A DNA stretch of 20,252 bases from an uncultured Porphyromonadaceae bacterium. GTDB taxonomy: Bacteria; Bacteroidota; Bacteroidia; Bacteroidales; Muribaculaceae. The stretch's first letter is position 1. The number at the start of each line of letters is the position of its first letter. The notes beneath the pieces were generated by a model. It was not told the origin of the DNA. It saw only the letters and a program-made list of their open reading frames with translations, and searched no databases. This document shows, piece by piece, positions 1 to 8,357 of this stretch. The DNA is taken from positions 1 through 20,252 of the forward strand of contig CABQCA010000028.1 of the NCBI GenBank assembly GCA_902462525.1, read 5' to 3'. The translations under genes were made by a program, and so were the position numbers.

Positions 1-30
1 GGGTGTTCGGAAAAGCATATAACGAAAAGA

Positions 31-37
31 AAGGAGG
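31..37 (+). promoter_or_regulatory. Shine-Dalgarno ribosome binding site of the DUF5119 gene
   Basis: AAGGAGG lies six bases before the ATG at 44, a textbook match to the anti-Shine-Dalgarno sequence. None of the other genes here shows such a site; they start behind A-rich leaders, as is usual for Bacteroidetes. The site supports 44 as the start. Confidence 0.6.
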
Positions 38-43
38 CGCCCG

Positions 44-982
44 ATGACGTGCCTCTGCCGTGCCTTGCTCCGGCTTGCGGGCGTTGTGCTTGCAGGGCTG
101 TTTCTTGGCGGCTGCCACGGACGCGAGCTGTGCTACGACCACTCGCACAAGGTGCCGGTAAGCATAGAGTTCGACTGGACGGACGCCCCCGGAGCTCAGC
201 CCGCCACGATGGTGGTGTGGTTTTTTCCCGTCGACAGTTCGAAGGGCCTGCGTTTCGAACTTACAGGCGACGGTGCAGCCTCGCGCACATCGTTCGATGC
301 CGTTGTCAGGGTGCCGGAAGGAAAGTATGCTATGGTTTGCCACAACGGCAGCACGGAGTGCAATGTGGAGCGGGGCTCGAACATCGGCGACTACACCGTC
401 ACCACCTACGATGTGGAAGTGCTCTCGGCAATGAACCGCAACGAGAGTGCCCCTCTGCCCGAAGAACTGCTTGTGCGGTCGCCGGCAAGCACTCTCTACG
501 CCCATACTCTCAGCGAACCTCTGACCGTGGTAAACGACGGCCGGACGCAGCACAGGGTGGTGTTCCGCCCCGCCGAGGTGTCGGTGCTCTGCGATGTCAG
601 CGTGACAAATGTCACAAACCTTACGTCCGACATAACTGTCAGCGCCGTGATTACCGGAGCCGCCGAAGGCTGGCATGCAGGCACGTCGGCGCCGACAGCC
701 GCAAGCGTCGCCGTTCCCTTTGCCCTGACACCGGCCGGACCCGACTCGCTGCACGGCACGGTGGAGCTTTTCGGACTCAACGGTTCGCATAAGCTCAGGC
801 TCTACACCTCGAACAAATACTACTTCGACTTCGATGTCACCGACCAGATTGAAGAGGGTGCCGGACAGCACCGCATACACATCGTGGTGTCCGGCGTAAA
901 ACTGCCCGACAGGCCTTCGTCGGGAATGTCGACCGGCGTAAGCGACTGGGGCGAGGTGATAGAAGAGACTGTCACGATGTAA
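44..982 (+). CDS. DUF5119-family lipoprotein, fimbria-associated
   Basis: A 312-residue outer-surface lipoprotein. The N-terminus is a lipoprotein signal peptide with a hydrophobic stretch ending in LGGC, so Cys24 should be lipidated. The mature part opens with the ELCYDHSH segment followed by an alternating beta-strand pattern typical of DUF5119 proteins, a Bacteroidales family commonly encoded beside fimbrillin genes. The C-terminus ends in a DWGEV segment. It lies 54 bases upstream of a fimbrillin gene with no visible promoter between, so the two are probably co-transcribed. By position it may be an anchor or minor subunit of the fimbria, in the manner of FimB or Mfa2; that role is inferred. 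The start at 44 is backed by a Shine-Dalgarno sequence. Only 43 bases of upstream sequence are present, so the operon may begin outside the window. Confidence 0.75.
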   Translation: MTCLCRALLRLAGVVLAGLFLGGCHGRELCYDHSHKVPVSIEFDWTDAPGAQPATMVVWFFPVDSSKGLRFELTGDGAASRTSFDAVVRVPEGKYAMVCHNGSTECNVERGSNIGDYTVTTYDVEVLSAMNRNESAPLPEELLVRSPASTLYAHTLSEPLTVVNDGRTQHRVVFRPAEVSVLCDVSVTNVTNLTSDITVSAVITGAAEGWHAGTSAPTAASVAVPFALTPAGPDSLHGTVELFGLNGSHKLRLYTSNKYYFDFDVTDQIEEGAGQHRIHIVVSGVKLPDRPSSGMSTGVSDWGEVIEETVTM

Positions 983-1036
983 GCGTTGAAGAAGACAACT
1001 AATATAATCTATTCATAATCGTTAATACCAAAAAAA

Positions 1037-2476
1037 ATGAAAAAAAGACTCATCCCCTTTGCAGTGATGGCCCTTGCAATGGCATCCTGCTCCAGCGACG
1101 ATGTGGTTGATGTGAACCCCGATCCGTCGGGCGACGCATTGTCTTTCAGCATTGCCGTTGGTCATTCGCGTGCTACAGAAACTAAACTCGACAACCTCGG
1201 CGACTTCAATGTCGTGGCAAAAGGTGTGCACCCCCACGGAGGTATCTACACCAACTTTCTGATCGGCGAAGTCGGCACCGATGGCAACGTTTCGGGTGAA
1301 ACAGCCTCCCGCGAAGGCACCTCCGGCAACACTTGGTCGCTTGACAGAAATGTCTACTGGCCTACATCGGTCGACAAAGCCCTTTTCTGGGCATGGACCT
1401 GCTCGCAGACTAAAAACGGAACTACAAGCTCTGTGCTCCCTTCGGGCTCTTTCAGCTTCGATAATGAAAATAAAATGCTAAAAGTGACGGATTTTATCCC
1501 AAGGAAGGCCGAGTTGAAATCCGGTGACGATGCAGGCTATTGGAACGACGGCGCGAATCAGGTCGACTTCGTCACGGCCTTTACTGAGGCCACAAGAAGT
1601 TCGAGTGTCTCTCTCCAGTTCAATCATGTACTGTCGCAGATCAGTATCAAAGCAAAATCGGACAATAAAAAAGAAACGGACCACCGCCTCGTCCGCATCA
1701 AAGGCGCATGGCTCGTCAATACCGCCGACAAAGCTACCCTCAAGTCAACGTATGAATGGAGCGCAACCGCAGATGAAACAACAGGGAAGCAAGCCTCGCA
1801 TACCTTAACTTGGGAAAACGCAAGCAAGACCGGGGACTACACTGCCTACGGTTCTTTCTATAAAACACCGAAAGTGCTGCAATATGGATCCGCCGGTGAA
1901 ATAGATCTTTTCGGCGAAAACGGCGAATCGCTTATGCTTATACCTCAGACAATTGAAGCCTGGAAGAACACCGGCACAGATAAGGACCTTGAAAACAACG
2001 CCAATAACGCATATATCCTTCTTCTCTGCCGTGTCGAACTCAAGCACCCCGGCACAAATCATACGGGAAGCGACGCTGATGATGATGATATCAAGTCCTA
2101 TGATGGCAACCACTACCATCAGATGTTCCCCGTGAATACAACCAAAAAATTTGTCGAGGATGAGTACGGCTTTGTGTGCGTACCAGTAGGGGCGACTTTC
2201 GACAGCGGCAAAAAGTACACCTTTACTCTCGACATATGCGGTGAGCACTCCGGCGCCGGCTACTATCCTCCCTGCGATGACTTTACCGCCCTTATTCCTG
2301 ACGTTAAGGCGTTTACATCTACATGGAACACAAACTGCACCTTGTCGATCGTAAATCGTCCCGGTGGAAAGAATAAAGGCGATCTTGTTCTCGACGAGCC
2401 TATCAAATTCGAAGTGACCGTTTCCCCTTGGGATAATAATACCGGCTGGACCGACGGTAACGTAAAACTTGACTGA
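1037..2476 (+). CDS. Fimbrillin-family lipoprotein (Mfa1/FimA-like), probable stalk subunit
   Basis: A 479-residue lipoprotein. The signal peptide MKKRLIPFAVMALAMASC places the lipidated cysteine at position 18, followed by SSDD. The mature protein has the fimbrillin-like layout: an early LSFSIAVGHSRATETK segment, a conserved NVYWPT segment around residue 110, LQFNHVLSQISIKAK near residue 200 and an IPQT segment near residue 300, then a C-terminal VTVSPWDNNTGW segment. In this superfamily the lipidated precursor is exported to the outer membrane and processed by a gingipain-like protease before strand-exchange polymerisation (type V pili). Whether this one polymerises is not visible. It lies between a DUF5119 gene and a larger fimbrillin-like gene and is followed immediately by a terminator, so it is probably the most expressed of the three. 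The coding sequence is somewhat more AT-rich than the housekeeping genes, as is common for surface antigens. Confidence 0.8.
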   Translation: MKKRLIPFAVMALAMASCSSDDVVDVNPDPSGDALSFSIAVGHSRATETKLDNLGDFNVVAKGVHPHGGIYTNFLIGEVGTDGNVSGETASREGTSGNTWSLDRNVYWPTSVDKALFWAWTCSQTKNGTTSSVLPSGSFSFDNENKMLKVTDFIPRKAELKSGDDAGYWNDGANQVDFVTAFTEATRSSSVSLQFNHVLSQISIKAKSDNKKETDHRLVRIKGAWLVNTADKATLKSTYEWSATADETTGKQASHTLTWENASKTGDYTAYGSFYKTPKVLQYGSAGEIDLFGENGESLMLIPQTIEAWKNTGTDKDLENNANNAYILLLCRVELKHPGTNHTGSDADDDDIKSYDGNHYHQMFPVNTTKKFVEDEYGFVCVPVGATFDSGKKYTFTLDICGEHSGAGYYPPCDDFTALIPDVKAFTSTWNTNCTLSIVNRPGGKNKGDLVLDEPIKFEVTVSPWDNNTGWTDGNVKLD

Positions 2477-2484
2477 AAATAATG

Positions 2485-2523
2485 AGAGGGTGCTGTCCGG
2501 CCGGTGCCGGCGCACCCTCTTTT
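2485..2523 (+). terminator. Rho-independent terminator or attenuator between fimbrial genes
   Basis: The arms AGAGGGTGC (2485-2493) and GCACCCTCT (2512-2520) pair perfectly, with further GC pairing inside the loop, and are followed by TTT. It sits 8 bases after the fimbrillin stop and 25 bases before the next gene's ATG. No promoter motif is visible after it, so it probably reduces transcription into the large downstream gene rather than separating two units. Confidence 0.8.
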
Positions 2524-2548
2524 AACGTTTATAATACACACTGTTTAA

Positions 2549-5500
2549 ATGAATTGCAGATATATGGGAAAATGGCTGCCTGTTGCCGGACCGCTCTGCC
2601 TGCTGGCTGTGCTGACAGCCTGCGAGGACGATTTCGGTGAAAAAGAATCGCAGTCGGGTGTACTGACTGTCAGGGTGACTGTTCCCGAAGGCTGGACCTC
2701 CGGGATGCCTGCCGACGACAGCCGTCCGGATTCGCGGTGTGTGTCGGTCGACGCCGCCGACACCGAAAGCGGCACTCCCTTATATGTGCATACCATAGAG
2801 TCGGACAACGCCGTGTCATCCCCCGTATCGAGGGGTTCGCTCGAATCGAGTATCAGCAATTTCTCGATGAGCGCCATCTGCTATACGGGAACCTACAACG
2901 AGACGTGGACTCCTGACTTTGCCTACGACCTTGCCTTTACGGTAAACGGCTCCACCGCCTCCGGCTCCGAGAAGCTGCTATGGCCCGCCGGAGGAAAAGT
3001 GCGTTTTTTTGCTTTCGCCGCAGGCGGCACCGGCAGCAGACCGTTCACGCTGTCGGGAGCGTCCGAAAAAGGCACACCGAAAATAACTTATACGGTTCCC
3101 GGGGATTTCGACAGTCAGCACGACCTTATGGCGGCGTGCACCGATGCTACCTCCTCGCCGGTAGAACTGAATTTCCGCCATATACTTACTGCCGTACAGA
3201 TAGTGACGGCCAAAGACATGATTCCCGGCACCATCACCGGCGTGACACTCTCGGGCGTAGCTGCCGCGGGCACTTACACTCCCGATCCTGCCGGAGGTGT
3301 GTGGGAGCCGGGTGATACGGCCTCATTTACGGTGACTCGCGATGTCACTGTCGCGTCGGGCTACACACAGCCCGAAGGTTCGCCTGACCTTGCGGGGGAC
3401 GGCACGAAGCCGGTAGAAGTGACCGGCGACACCACAAAAATCGCCATGCTTATGATTCCGCAGACGCTGGGGGAGAAAGCGGAACTCAAAATAACATTCA
3501 GAGAAGCCATGAGCGGAAAAGAGTTCCTTCTCACCGCCGGGCTCAATGGAAAAGAATGGCCTGCCGGCAAGAAGGTGATATACTCCATCTCGCCCTCGAG
3601 TATGCACATAACTCCCTGTGTGGAGTTCAGCAAAAAACAGGATGATATTTTGCCTTATTCGGGCGTGTGGTACGATGTTGTGGTAAAGTCCTATGCCAAA
3701 GTCACCAAGACCGGGGGCAGCACTTACTATATGAAACTTCCGCCACCCGACATCGATTATTCGTTCACCGATGGTACCAAGGGAACTTCAGTGCCCCTCA
3801 CCTCCGGCGGCGAAGCTTTTGTCTATGCCGGGAGTTCCGACATTTATACCGACCTGAAAGACGTACATCCCGACACATGTATGTATGTGCTGAGCGCCCA
3901 GAGTGATTTCGGGATGTTGCGGAGTGCATTTACCACTGCCGGTGCCGATATTGATAAATTTAACGTTTCTGCGGACGGCGGCCCGCTAAGTCTGCTGCGC
4001 TCTAAAAGCAACAACGAATCGGCCAACTGCTACATGCTTGATGAGCCGGGATACTATAAGTTTCCGGTAGTGTACGGCAACGCCTACAGGGGAGGAACCA
4101 CCCCTAACAGCGCCGCCTATACGATAGAAGATGCCACAACAAAAAACGCTATGCTTTACTATCCGGATTATAAGGGAAATCCAATCAGCGGCTATGCCAT
4201 AGCGGGCATTAGCCCGGCAACGTGCGATGCTGTGCTGGCATGGCAGGATTCGCCGGATCTGGTCGATGATGTAAGGCTTGTCAGCGATGCCACTGACGCC
4301 GGCCTGAATTGGGTGGTGTTCCGCGTGCGCAGACATTCCATCAATCAGGGAAATGCCCTTATCGTGGTAAGAGATGCAAGCAAAGAGATTGTCTGGAGCT
4401 GGCATATATGGGTGTCGCAGCACACAAAAGACTGGGTCGATGGTACGGACTGCCGGGATGTGGAATCAATCAGCGGGAAATCAGGAAGTTTTAAGTTAAC
4501 AGGAAAATTTTACGGCCTGACATCAGTCAATCTCGGCTATTGCGACCCGCATCCAGGCAATACGGAGCGCAAGTTCACGTTCCGGTTCAAAGTCAGGGTC
4601 AATGATAATACAACGGCTGAAGTGACGGATTACATATGCACCGATGGTTCTTCTGCCGACGCACAGAGCGCTTTCACACAGGCGGAATTCAAGGGTTCGC
4701 TGGGCGGCGACAATCCCTACTGGCAGTGGGGCCGCAGTGCTCCCACGCCGGGCGGAATATACAATGATTACACACCGAAGTATGGTTTCAAGACCGATTC
4801 CAAAGACTACTCGGAATTAAATATGGAGAACAAGCCGTTGTTCAACGTATATGACGACGGAACCCGTTGCTACGCCCTCACCCGAAATACGCCCGGCACA
4901 AGTGATACTGAACACGGCGAAGAATATGATCTTGCAACAGTTCCCTGGGCAATAAGCCATCCTCATGTTTTCGTGATGAGTAAATATACACTCACCGACA
5001 AATACTACAGAGAGCACTGGCATACGCTGGAATCAGTGGCGTATGCGCCTTCAGGCAATATGTTTCAGATGTGGAACACGCAAGCGACTTCTGCAGCCAA
5101 TGGTGAGCCTAATAAAGAAGGTGCCGTGTCCAAATCGGTTTACGACCCTTGCCCTGCCGGCTATCTCGTGCCTCCGGCCGCCGCTTTTTCCGCTTTTGCA
5201 TATTCCGGCGATTACAAACAGCAGAAGTTATACACTGCAAGCACAGGGCCGTCCGAATATACGCCGATAGTAACAGCGTTATCGCCGGATGACGGTTATT
5301 CATGGATGGTGACTGCCGGGGGCAATCAATTCAAATTTCACGCAACGGGAGTGAGAGACAAAAGTCCCAGAGATAAAGAGTTCAAGGATATAAAATTGTA
5401 CACACCGTCTTCTTCCCGGGCGGTTTATGAGGCCGATGAATACGGTTTCTGGAAACAGACATTCCCGGCTTTCAGAGTACTCACTTACCTGACGACTTCT

Positions 5501-5716
5501 ACAATAACCCCGCATAGTACTCAGGGTGGCGGCCTGCAGGTGGCGATGTTTTATATCGACAACCGCCACTCCGGGCCCAGCAACAATAGAGCGACAGATA
5601 CAAGTCTGAGCTGTATGACTTCTTTTTCGGCCCACCCAAGCATTGGCTGTGCCCATCTGTCGTCCAACTCTTATGGTTTTGCCGTTCGGCCGATGCGCGA
5701 GAAAGAAAGCTACTGA
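2549..5716 (+). CDS. Large fimbrillin-like lipoprotein with FISUMP-like C-terminus, probable tip adhesin
   Basis: A 1055-residue lipoprotein. The signal peptide ends at LTAC (Cys25); an in-frame ATG at 2564 would give a shorter but equally good signal peptide. Residues about 30-350 are fimbrillin-like, with the FRHIL and MLMIPQT segments also seen in the upstream fimbrillin. A middle region carries ESANCYMLDEPGYYKFP (around 489) and WSWHIWVSQH (around 615-624), segments familiar from other large Bacteroidales fimbrillin-like proteins. The C-terminal part contains YDPCPAGYLVPP (around 864) and ends with YGFAVRPM, as in FISUMP domains (Fibrobacter succinogenes major paralogous domain). Length, order and gene position suggest a tip adhesin whose C-terminal domain contacts a ligand while the N-terminal module joins the stalk. 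That role is inference. It follows the stalk-like gene across a terminator. Confidence 0.75.
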   Translation: MNCRYMGKWLPVAGPLCLLAVLTACEDDFGEKESQSGVLTVRVTVPEGWTSGMPADDSRPDSRCVSVDAADTESGTPLYVHTIESDNAVSSPVSRGSLESSISNFSMSAICYTGTYNETWTPDFAYDLAFTVNGSTASGSEKLLWPAGGKVRFFAFAAGGTGSRPFTLSGASEKGTPKITYTVPGDFDSQHDLMAACTDATSSPVELNFRHILTAVQIVTAKDMIPGTITGVTLSGVAAAGTYTPDPAGGVWEPGDTASFTVTRDVTVASGYTQPEGSPDLAGDGTKPVEVTGDTTKIAMLMIPQTLGEKAELKITFREAMSGKEFLLTAGLNGKEWPAGKKVIYSISPSSMHITPCVEFSKKQDDILPYSGVWYDVVVKSYAKVTKTGGSTYYMKLPPPDIDYSFTDGTKGTSVPLTSGGEAFVYAGSSDIYTDLKDVHPDTCMYVLSAQSDFGMLRSAFTTAGADIDKFNVSADGGPLSLLRSKSNNESANCYMLDEPGYYKFPVVYGNAYRGGTTPNSAAYTIEDATTKNAMLYYPDYKGNPISGYAIAGISPATCDAVLAWQDSPDLVDDVRLVSDATDAGLNWVVFRVRRHSINQGNALIVVRDASKEIVWSWHIWVSQHTKDWVDGTDCRDVESISGKSGSFKLTGKFYGLTSVNLGYCDPHPGNTERKFTFRFKVRVNDNTTAEVTDYICTDGSSADAQSAFTQAEFKGSLGGDNPYWQWGRSAPTPGGIYNDYTPKYGFKTDSKDYSELNMENKPLFNVYDDGTRCYALTRNTPGTSDTEHGEEYDLATVPWAISHPHVFVMSKYTLTDKYYREHWHTLESVAYAPSGNMFQMWNTQATSAANGEPNKEGAVSKSVYDPCPAGYLVPPAAAFSAFAYSGDYKQQKLYTASTGPSEYTPIVTALSPDDGYSWMVTAGGNQFKFHATGVRDKSPRDKEFKDIKLYTPSSSRAVYEADEYGFWKQTFPAFRVLTYLTTSTITPHSTQGGGLQVAMFYIDNRHSGPSNNRATDTSLSCMTSFSAHPSIGCAHLSSNSYGFAVRPMREKESY

Positions 5717-5743
5717 AGCCGGCGCTCCGCGTGCCAACATTGT

Positions 5744-5775
5744 TTTGCAACTTACGGGGCTATTTTGTACTTTTG
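5744..5775 (+). promoter_or_regulatory. Bacteroidetes-type promoter of trpS
   Basis: TTTG (5744-5747), a 20-base spacer and TACTTTTG (5768-5775) match the Bacteroidetes -33 and -7 consensus exactly. The trpS ATG follows 25 bases after the -7 box, which supports 5801 as the start. Confidence 0.75.
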
Positions 5776-5800
5776 TAGTCTGAAAATTACAACACAGACT

Positions 5801-6886
5801 ATGAGCGAAAAAAAAGAAATAATACTGAGCGGCATACGCTCGACCGGTAATCTCCACCTTGGCAACTACTACGGCGCGCTGCGCAAATTTGTGGAACTGC
5901 AGGACAAGTACGACTGCAATTTCTTCATCGCCGATCTCCACGCCCTCACCACCAATCCGGACCCCGACCAGCTTCACGCCAACGTGAAGAGTATCCTTGC
6001 CGAGTATCTTGCCGCCGGCATCGACCCCGATAAGGCCACAATTTTTGTGCAGAGCGACGTTCCGGAGGTGTCGGAGATGTATCTGCTGATGAACATGCAT
6101 GTGGGTATCGGCGAGCTCATGCGCACAACTTCGTTCAAGGACAAGGCCCGCAAGGCTCTGGGCATCCATGCCCCTGCCGAAGGCGAAAGCGACGACGACG
6201 AGAACTTCGAGCGTCAGATATGCGGCGTCGACACAGGCAAGCGTGTGAATGCCGGCCTGCTTACCTATCCGACCCTGATGGCATGCGACATTCTCATTCA
6301 GAAGGCCACCAAGGTTCCCGTGGGCAAGGACCAGCTGCAGCACCTCGAACTCACACGCCGCTTCGCACGCCGTTTCAACAGTTTCTACGGCGTCGACTTC
6401 TTCCCCGAACCCACCGACTTCGACCTCTGCGGCGGCGCTCCCATCAAGGTGCCCGGCCTCGACGGTTCGGGCAAGATGGGCAAGAGCGAAGGCAACTGCA
6501 TATACCTTGTCGACGAGCCCAAGGCACTGTGCAAGAAGGTGATGCGCGCCGTAACCGACGAAGGTCCCCAGGTACCGGACTCGCCCATGAGCGAACCGGT
6601 GGCAAACCTCTTCTCTCTGCTCGAACTCACATCGTCGCCCGAAGTTGTGTCACAGTTCCGCCAGGCCTATGCCGACTGCTCCATCCGCTACGGCGACCTC
6701 AAGAAGCAGCTCGCCGAGGATATTCTCGCCGTGACGACGCCTATACGCGAACGTGTGGCCGACATTATAGCCGACGACGCCTACATAGGCCGCGTCGTAC
6801 GCCAGGGCGCTGAGAAAGCCCGTGCCCGTGCTTCGGAGACTCTCGCCGAGATGCGCTCCATCATGGGTATCCGCAAGTTTTATTAA
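5801..6886 (+). CDS. trpS: Tryptophan--tRNA ligase
   Basis: A cytoplasmic class Ic aminoacyl-tRNA synthetase that activates tryptophan with ATP and charges tRNA-Trp. The 361-residue protein has the HIGH-type signature HLGN at residues 19-22 within GNLHLGNYYGAL, and the KMSKS-type loop KMGKS at 225-229 followed by EGN. Both are adenylate-forming motifs of TrpRS. Length is near the bacterial norm of about 330-360. The ATG at 5801 was chosen over upstream in-frame possibilities because the residues before it are not conserved and because the promoter's -7 box lies only 25 bases upstream. It is the first gene of a unit with rpoN, which starts 16 bases downstream. Confidence 0.96.
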   Translation: MSEKKEIILSGIRSTGNLHLGNYYGALRKFVELQDKYDCNFFIADLHALTTNPDPDQLHANVKSILAEYLAAGIDPDKATIFVQSDVPEVSEMYLLMNMHVGIGELMRTTSFKDKARKALGIHAPAEGESDDDENFERQICGVDTGKRVNAGLLTYPTLMACDILIQKATKVPVGKDQLQHLELTRRFARRFNSFYGVDFFPEPTDFDLCGGAPIKVPGLDGSGKMGKSEGNCIYLVDEPKALCKKVMRAVTDEGPQVPDSPMSEPVANLFSLLELTSSPEVVSQFRQAYADCSIRYGDLKKQLAEDILAVTTPIRERVADIIADDAYIGRVVRQGAEKARARASETLAEMRSIMGIRKFY

Positions 6887-6902
6887 GGTATAACCCGCGG
6901 AA

Positions 6903-8357
6903 ATGGCGGCCAAGGAATCGCTCCGACTGGAGCAGCAGCAGCGGCTTCAGCAGCGGCTCAACATCCACAACGTGGTGCTGGGGCGAATGCTGGAGATGTC
7001 TGCGCCTGAATTCGACGAAGAGGTGCAGCGTCAGCTCGACGACAATCCGGCTCTCGAGATGGTCGACGACACTCCGGCTCCGCAGGCCGAGGACGACTTC
7101 CGTGAGACCGCCGAACAGCTGCAGCTTGCCGACTATACGGCCGATGATATACCATCTTACCGTCTCGAAGCCCGCAACAGCAGCGCCGACGACGCCGTTG
7201 TCGATGCCACGGCTATCGCCGCCGACGAGTCGGAATCGGCCTACGAGATTCTGATGAAGCACCTCGCTTCGGAAAGCGACCTCACGCCTGCCGAACTGCG
7301 TGCGGCGGCATACGTAGTGGGGAATCTCGACTCCAACGGCTACCTTACCCGGCCGTTGGACGATATCGCCGACGATATCGCCGTAACCGAGGGTTTCGAT
7401 GTGCCCCGCGGGAGCATGCGCCGTATTTTTGACGCCGTGCGCGCTCTCGACCCTGCCGGAATAGGTGCCACCGACCTCCGCGACTGCCTGCTGCTGCAGC
7501 TCGGCCGCATGGCGCCGTCGGCCGATGTGGAGCTGGCCCGGCGCATAGTGGCCGACTGCTTCGACCTTTTCTCAAAAAAACACTACGACCGCCTGGCGGC
7601 GGCTATCGGCACCGAACCCCGCGACATGGAGCGGGCTCTCGACATAATTCTGAGCCTCAACCCCAGGCCCGGCGCAATGCTCGAAGAGGACTCCTCCGCC
7701 ATGCGCGCACGCCACATAACGCCCGATTTTATCCTCGATTATGACGATTCCGACGATACCTTCACGGTGCATCTCGCCGGCCGCCGTGCCCACCTTGCGA
7801 TAGAGGACAGTTTTACCGTCGATCCCGGCGCCGCGCCATCCGACGCTCTCGCCACGGCCCGGGCATTCGTCCGCAGCAAGCGCGACGAGGCTGCGGCGTT
7901 TATCCGTCTGGCCGAGCTTCGCGCCGACACTCTCACCGTCATTGCCGAGGCAATTGTGCGTCTTCAGCACGATTTTCTTGCCACCGGCGACCGCACCCGC
8001 ATACGTCCGATGATTCTCAGGGATGTCTCGGCGGTTACGGGTCTCGACCTGTCGGTGATTTCGCGCGCCGTGGCCGGCAAATACATCCTGACGCCGCATG
8101 GTGTGTACCCGCTCAAATTCTTTTTCAACGAGCACCCCAAGGACGAGTCGGGAGCATCGTCACATCAGATAAGCGAGGCTATCCGCCGGCTCATAGAAGG
8201 AGAAAACAAGAAAAATCCACTCAGCGACCAGGCCTTGCAGGAAGCTCTTGCAGCCGAAGGTTTCGACATTGCCCGCCGCACTGTGGCAAAATACCGCGAA
8301 CGCCTCGGATATCCCGTCGGACGTCTGCGTAAAACCTATCGAACAGATGAACAATAG
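6903..8357 (+). CDS. rpoN: RNA polymerase sigma-54 factor
   Basis: Sigma-54, which directs RNA polymerase to -24/-12 promoters and needs AAA+ activators for open-complex formation. The 484-residue protein has the glutamine- and leucine-rich region I at the N-terminus (LEQQQRLQQRLN), where activators act. The core-binding region follows, then the DNA-binding segment with SRAVAGKYILTPHGVYPLKFFF near residues 385-410. The RpoN box ARRTVAKYRE, which reads the -24 element, is at about 457-466. Length fits the family. It starts 16 bases after trpS and overlaps the next gene by 11 bases, so it is probably transcribed from the trpS promoter. No activator gene is in the window, and I saw no convincing -24/-12 promoter in the intergenic regions. 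Confidence 0.96.
   Translation: MAAKESLRLEQQQRLQQRLNIHNVVLGRMLEMSAPEFDEEVQRQLDDNPALEMVDDTPAPQAEDDFRETAEQLQLADYTADDIPSYRLEARNSSADDAVVDATAIAADESESAYEILMKHLASESDLTPAELRAAAYVVGNLDSNGYLTRPLDDIADDIAVTEGFDVPRGSMRRIFDAVRALDPAGIGATDLRDCLLLQLGRMAPSADVELARRIVADCFDLFSKKHYDRLAAAIGTEPRDMERALDIILSLNPRPGAMLEEDSSAMRARHITPDFILDYDDSDDTFTVHLAGRRAHLAIEDSFTVDPGAAPSDALATARAFVRSKRDEAAAFIRLAELRADTLTVIAEAIVRLQHDFLATGDRTRIRPMILRDVSAVTGLDLSVISRAVAGKYILTPHGVYPLKFFFNEHPKDESGASSHQISEAIRRLIEGENKKNPLSDQALQEALAAEGFDIARRTVAKYRERLGYPVGRLRKTYRTDEQ

Noticed and set aside
49..792. Alternative + strand frame of 247 codons within the DUF5119 gene
   Set aside because: Arginine-rich translation lacking the signal peptide and strand pattern seen in the chosen frame; the Shine-Dalgarno site serves the ATG at 44.
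5300..6343. Minus-strand frame of 347 codons across the adhesin end and trpS
   Set aside because: It crosses the trpS promoter and two convincing + strand genes and has no recognisable features.
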